A DNA stretch of 6,607 bases from the NCBI GenBank assembly GCA_021778785.1, contig JAJYBX010000115.1, forward strand, positions 1 to 6,607, written 5' to 3'. Below, in pieces: positions 6,341 through 6,607 of this stretch; positions within the stretch are counted from its first letter, which is position 1, and every line of letters begins with the position of its first letter. The position numbers and the translations under genes were made by a program. Below the pieces are notes generated by a model that was not told where the DNA came from, made no database searches, and saw only the letters and a program-made list of their open reading frames with translations. This DNA comes from Acidobacteriota bacterium. GTDB taxonomy: Bacteria; Acidobacteriota; Holophagae; Holophagales; Holophagaceae.

Positions 6341-6607
6341 TCAGGGTTCCCAGGGACACCCGGCCCAGGGCAGGGTGACGGTGCCCCGTCGCCCCCCCTC
6401 CTTCCGCAGGAGCCGTGCCGGTCCCAGGGTCATGCCGTGGCTGACGGCCTTGAGCATGTCGTAGAGCACGAGCAGGCCCACGGTGACGCCCGCCAGGGCC
6501 TCCATCTCGATGCCCGTCCGCCCCTCGCAGCTCACGGCCACCCGGAGCCAGGCCCGCCGTTCCACGGCATCCCAGTGCTGCGCCACGTCCACCGCCTCGA
6601 TGGCCAG
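6341..6607 (-). CDS. moaC: Cyclic pyranopterin monophosphate synthase MoaC, C-terminal part (5' end outside window)
   Basis: MoaC converts the MoaA product 3',8-cyclo-7,8-dihydro-GTP to cyclic pyranopterin monophosphate, the first stable intermediate of molybdenum cofactor synthesis, in the cytosol. The 88 residues present cover roughly the last half of a protein usually about 160 residues long. The frame is open to the window edge, and upstream codons 6607-6593 (LAIEA) continue the family's beta-strand, so the GTG at 6592 is an internal Val and not the start. Family motifs are GRTGIEMEAL (the two Glu match E. coli Glu112 and Glu114) and LYDMLKAV (Asp and Lys match Asp128 and Lys131), followed by GPARLLRKEGG. 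The active-site half seen here is intact. The C-terminus ends in a short Pro/Trp tail with TGA at 6343-6341. No other moa/moe gene is in the window. The family call is firm. Confidence 0.95.
   Translation of the reverse strand: MAIEAVDVAQHWDAVERRAWLRVAVSCEGRTGIEMEALAGVTVGLLVLYDMLKAVSHGMTLGPARLLRKEGGRRGTVTLPWAGCPWEP

Noticed and set aside
1..6607. Mobile element, CRISPR, toxin-antitoxin, defence or biosynthetic cluster
   Set aside because: No transposase, recombinase, repeat-spacer array, tRNA-like sequence or clustered accessory genes were seen. The window is mostly ordinary housekeeping and envelope genes.

Overview
The window is GC-rich DNA with strong codon bias toward G/C-ending codons. 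It encodes ordinary housekeeping and cell-envelope proteins with Shine-Dalgarno-led starts. The gene content and a Gly/Ala-rich exported lipoprotein suggest a free-living Gram-negative-type bacterium. My best guess is the Holophagae (Acidobacteriota, Geothrix/Holophaga-like), but this is an impression from protein style and base composition, not something the sequence proves.

Layout from left to right. Bases 1-229 are a non-coding leader, less GC-rich at its far left, with two perfect short hairpins. Bases 230-2185 (+) encode a complete acetyl-CoA synthetase (acs) with every diagnostic active-site residue present. A perfect 10-bp GC stem at 2196-2221 separates it from the convergent gene. Bases 2225-3040 (-) encode a trimeric-type purine nucleoside phosphorylase. 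Bases 3055-4989 (-) encode a large secreted lipoprotein of unknown function, only 14 bases upstream of the phosphorylase gene and probably cotranscribed with it. Bases 5123-6181 (-) encode a secreted LysM plus M23 (LytM-type) zinc endopeptidase acting on peptidoglycan. Bases 6182-6340 are a 159-base intergenic region unusually dense in inverted repeats. Bases 6341-6607 (-) are the C-terminal part of moaC (molybdenum cofactor synthesis), whose 5' end lies beyond the window.

The genes do not form one pathway. acs activates acetate to acetyl-CoA, the phosphorylase salvages purines, the M23 protein remodels the cell wall, and moaC serves molybdopterin synthesis. Four genes run leftward on the minus strand and acs runs rightward against them.

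No mobile element, CRISPR array, tRNA, rRNA or defence system was seen. The two items most worth a second look are the lipoprotein and the M23 leader. The lipoprotein looks to me like a secreted metallopeptidase-type fold that has lost its zinc-binding HExxH. The leader of the M23 gene carries several nested or competing hairpins and a terminator-like stem just before the ribosome binding site.
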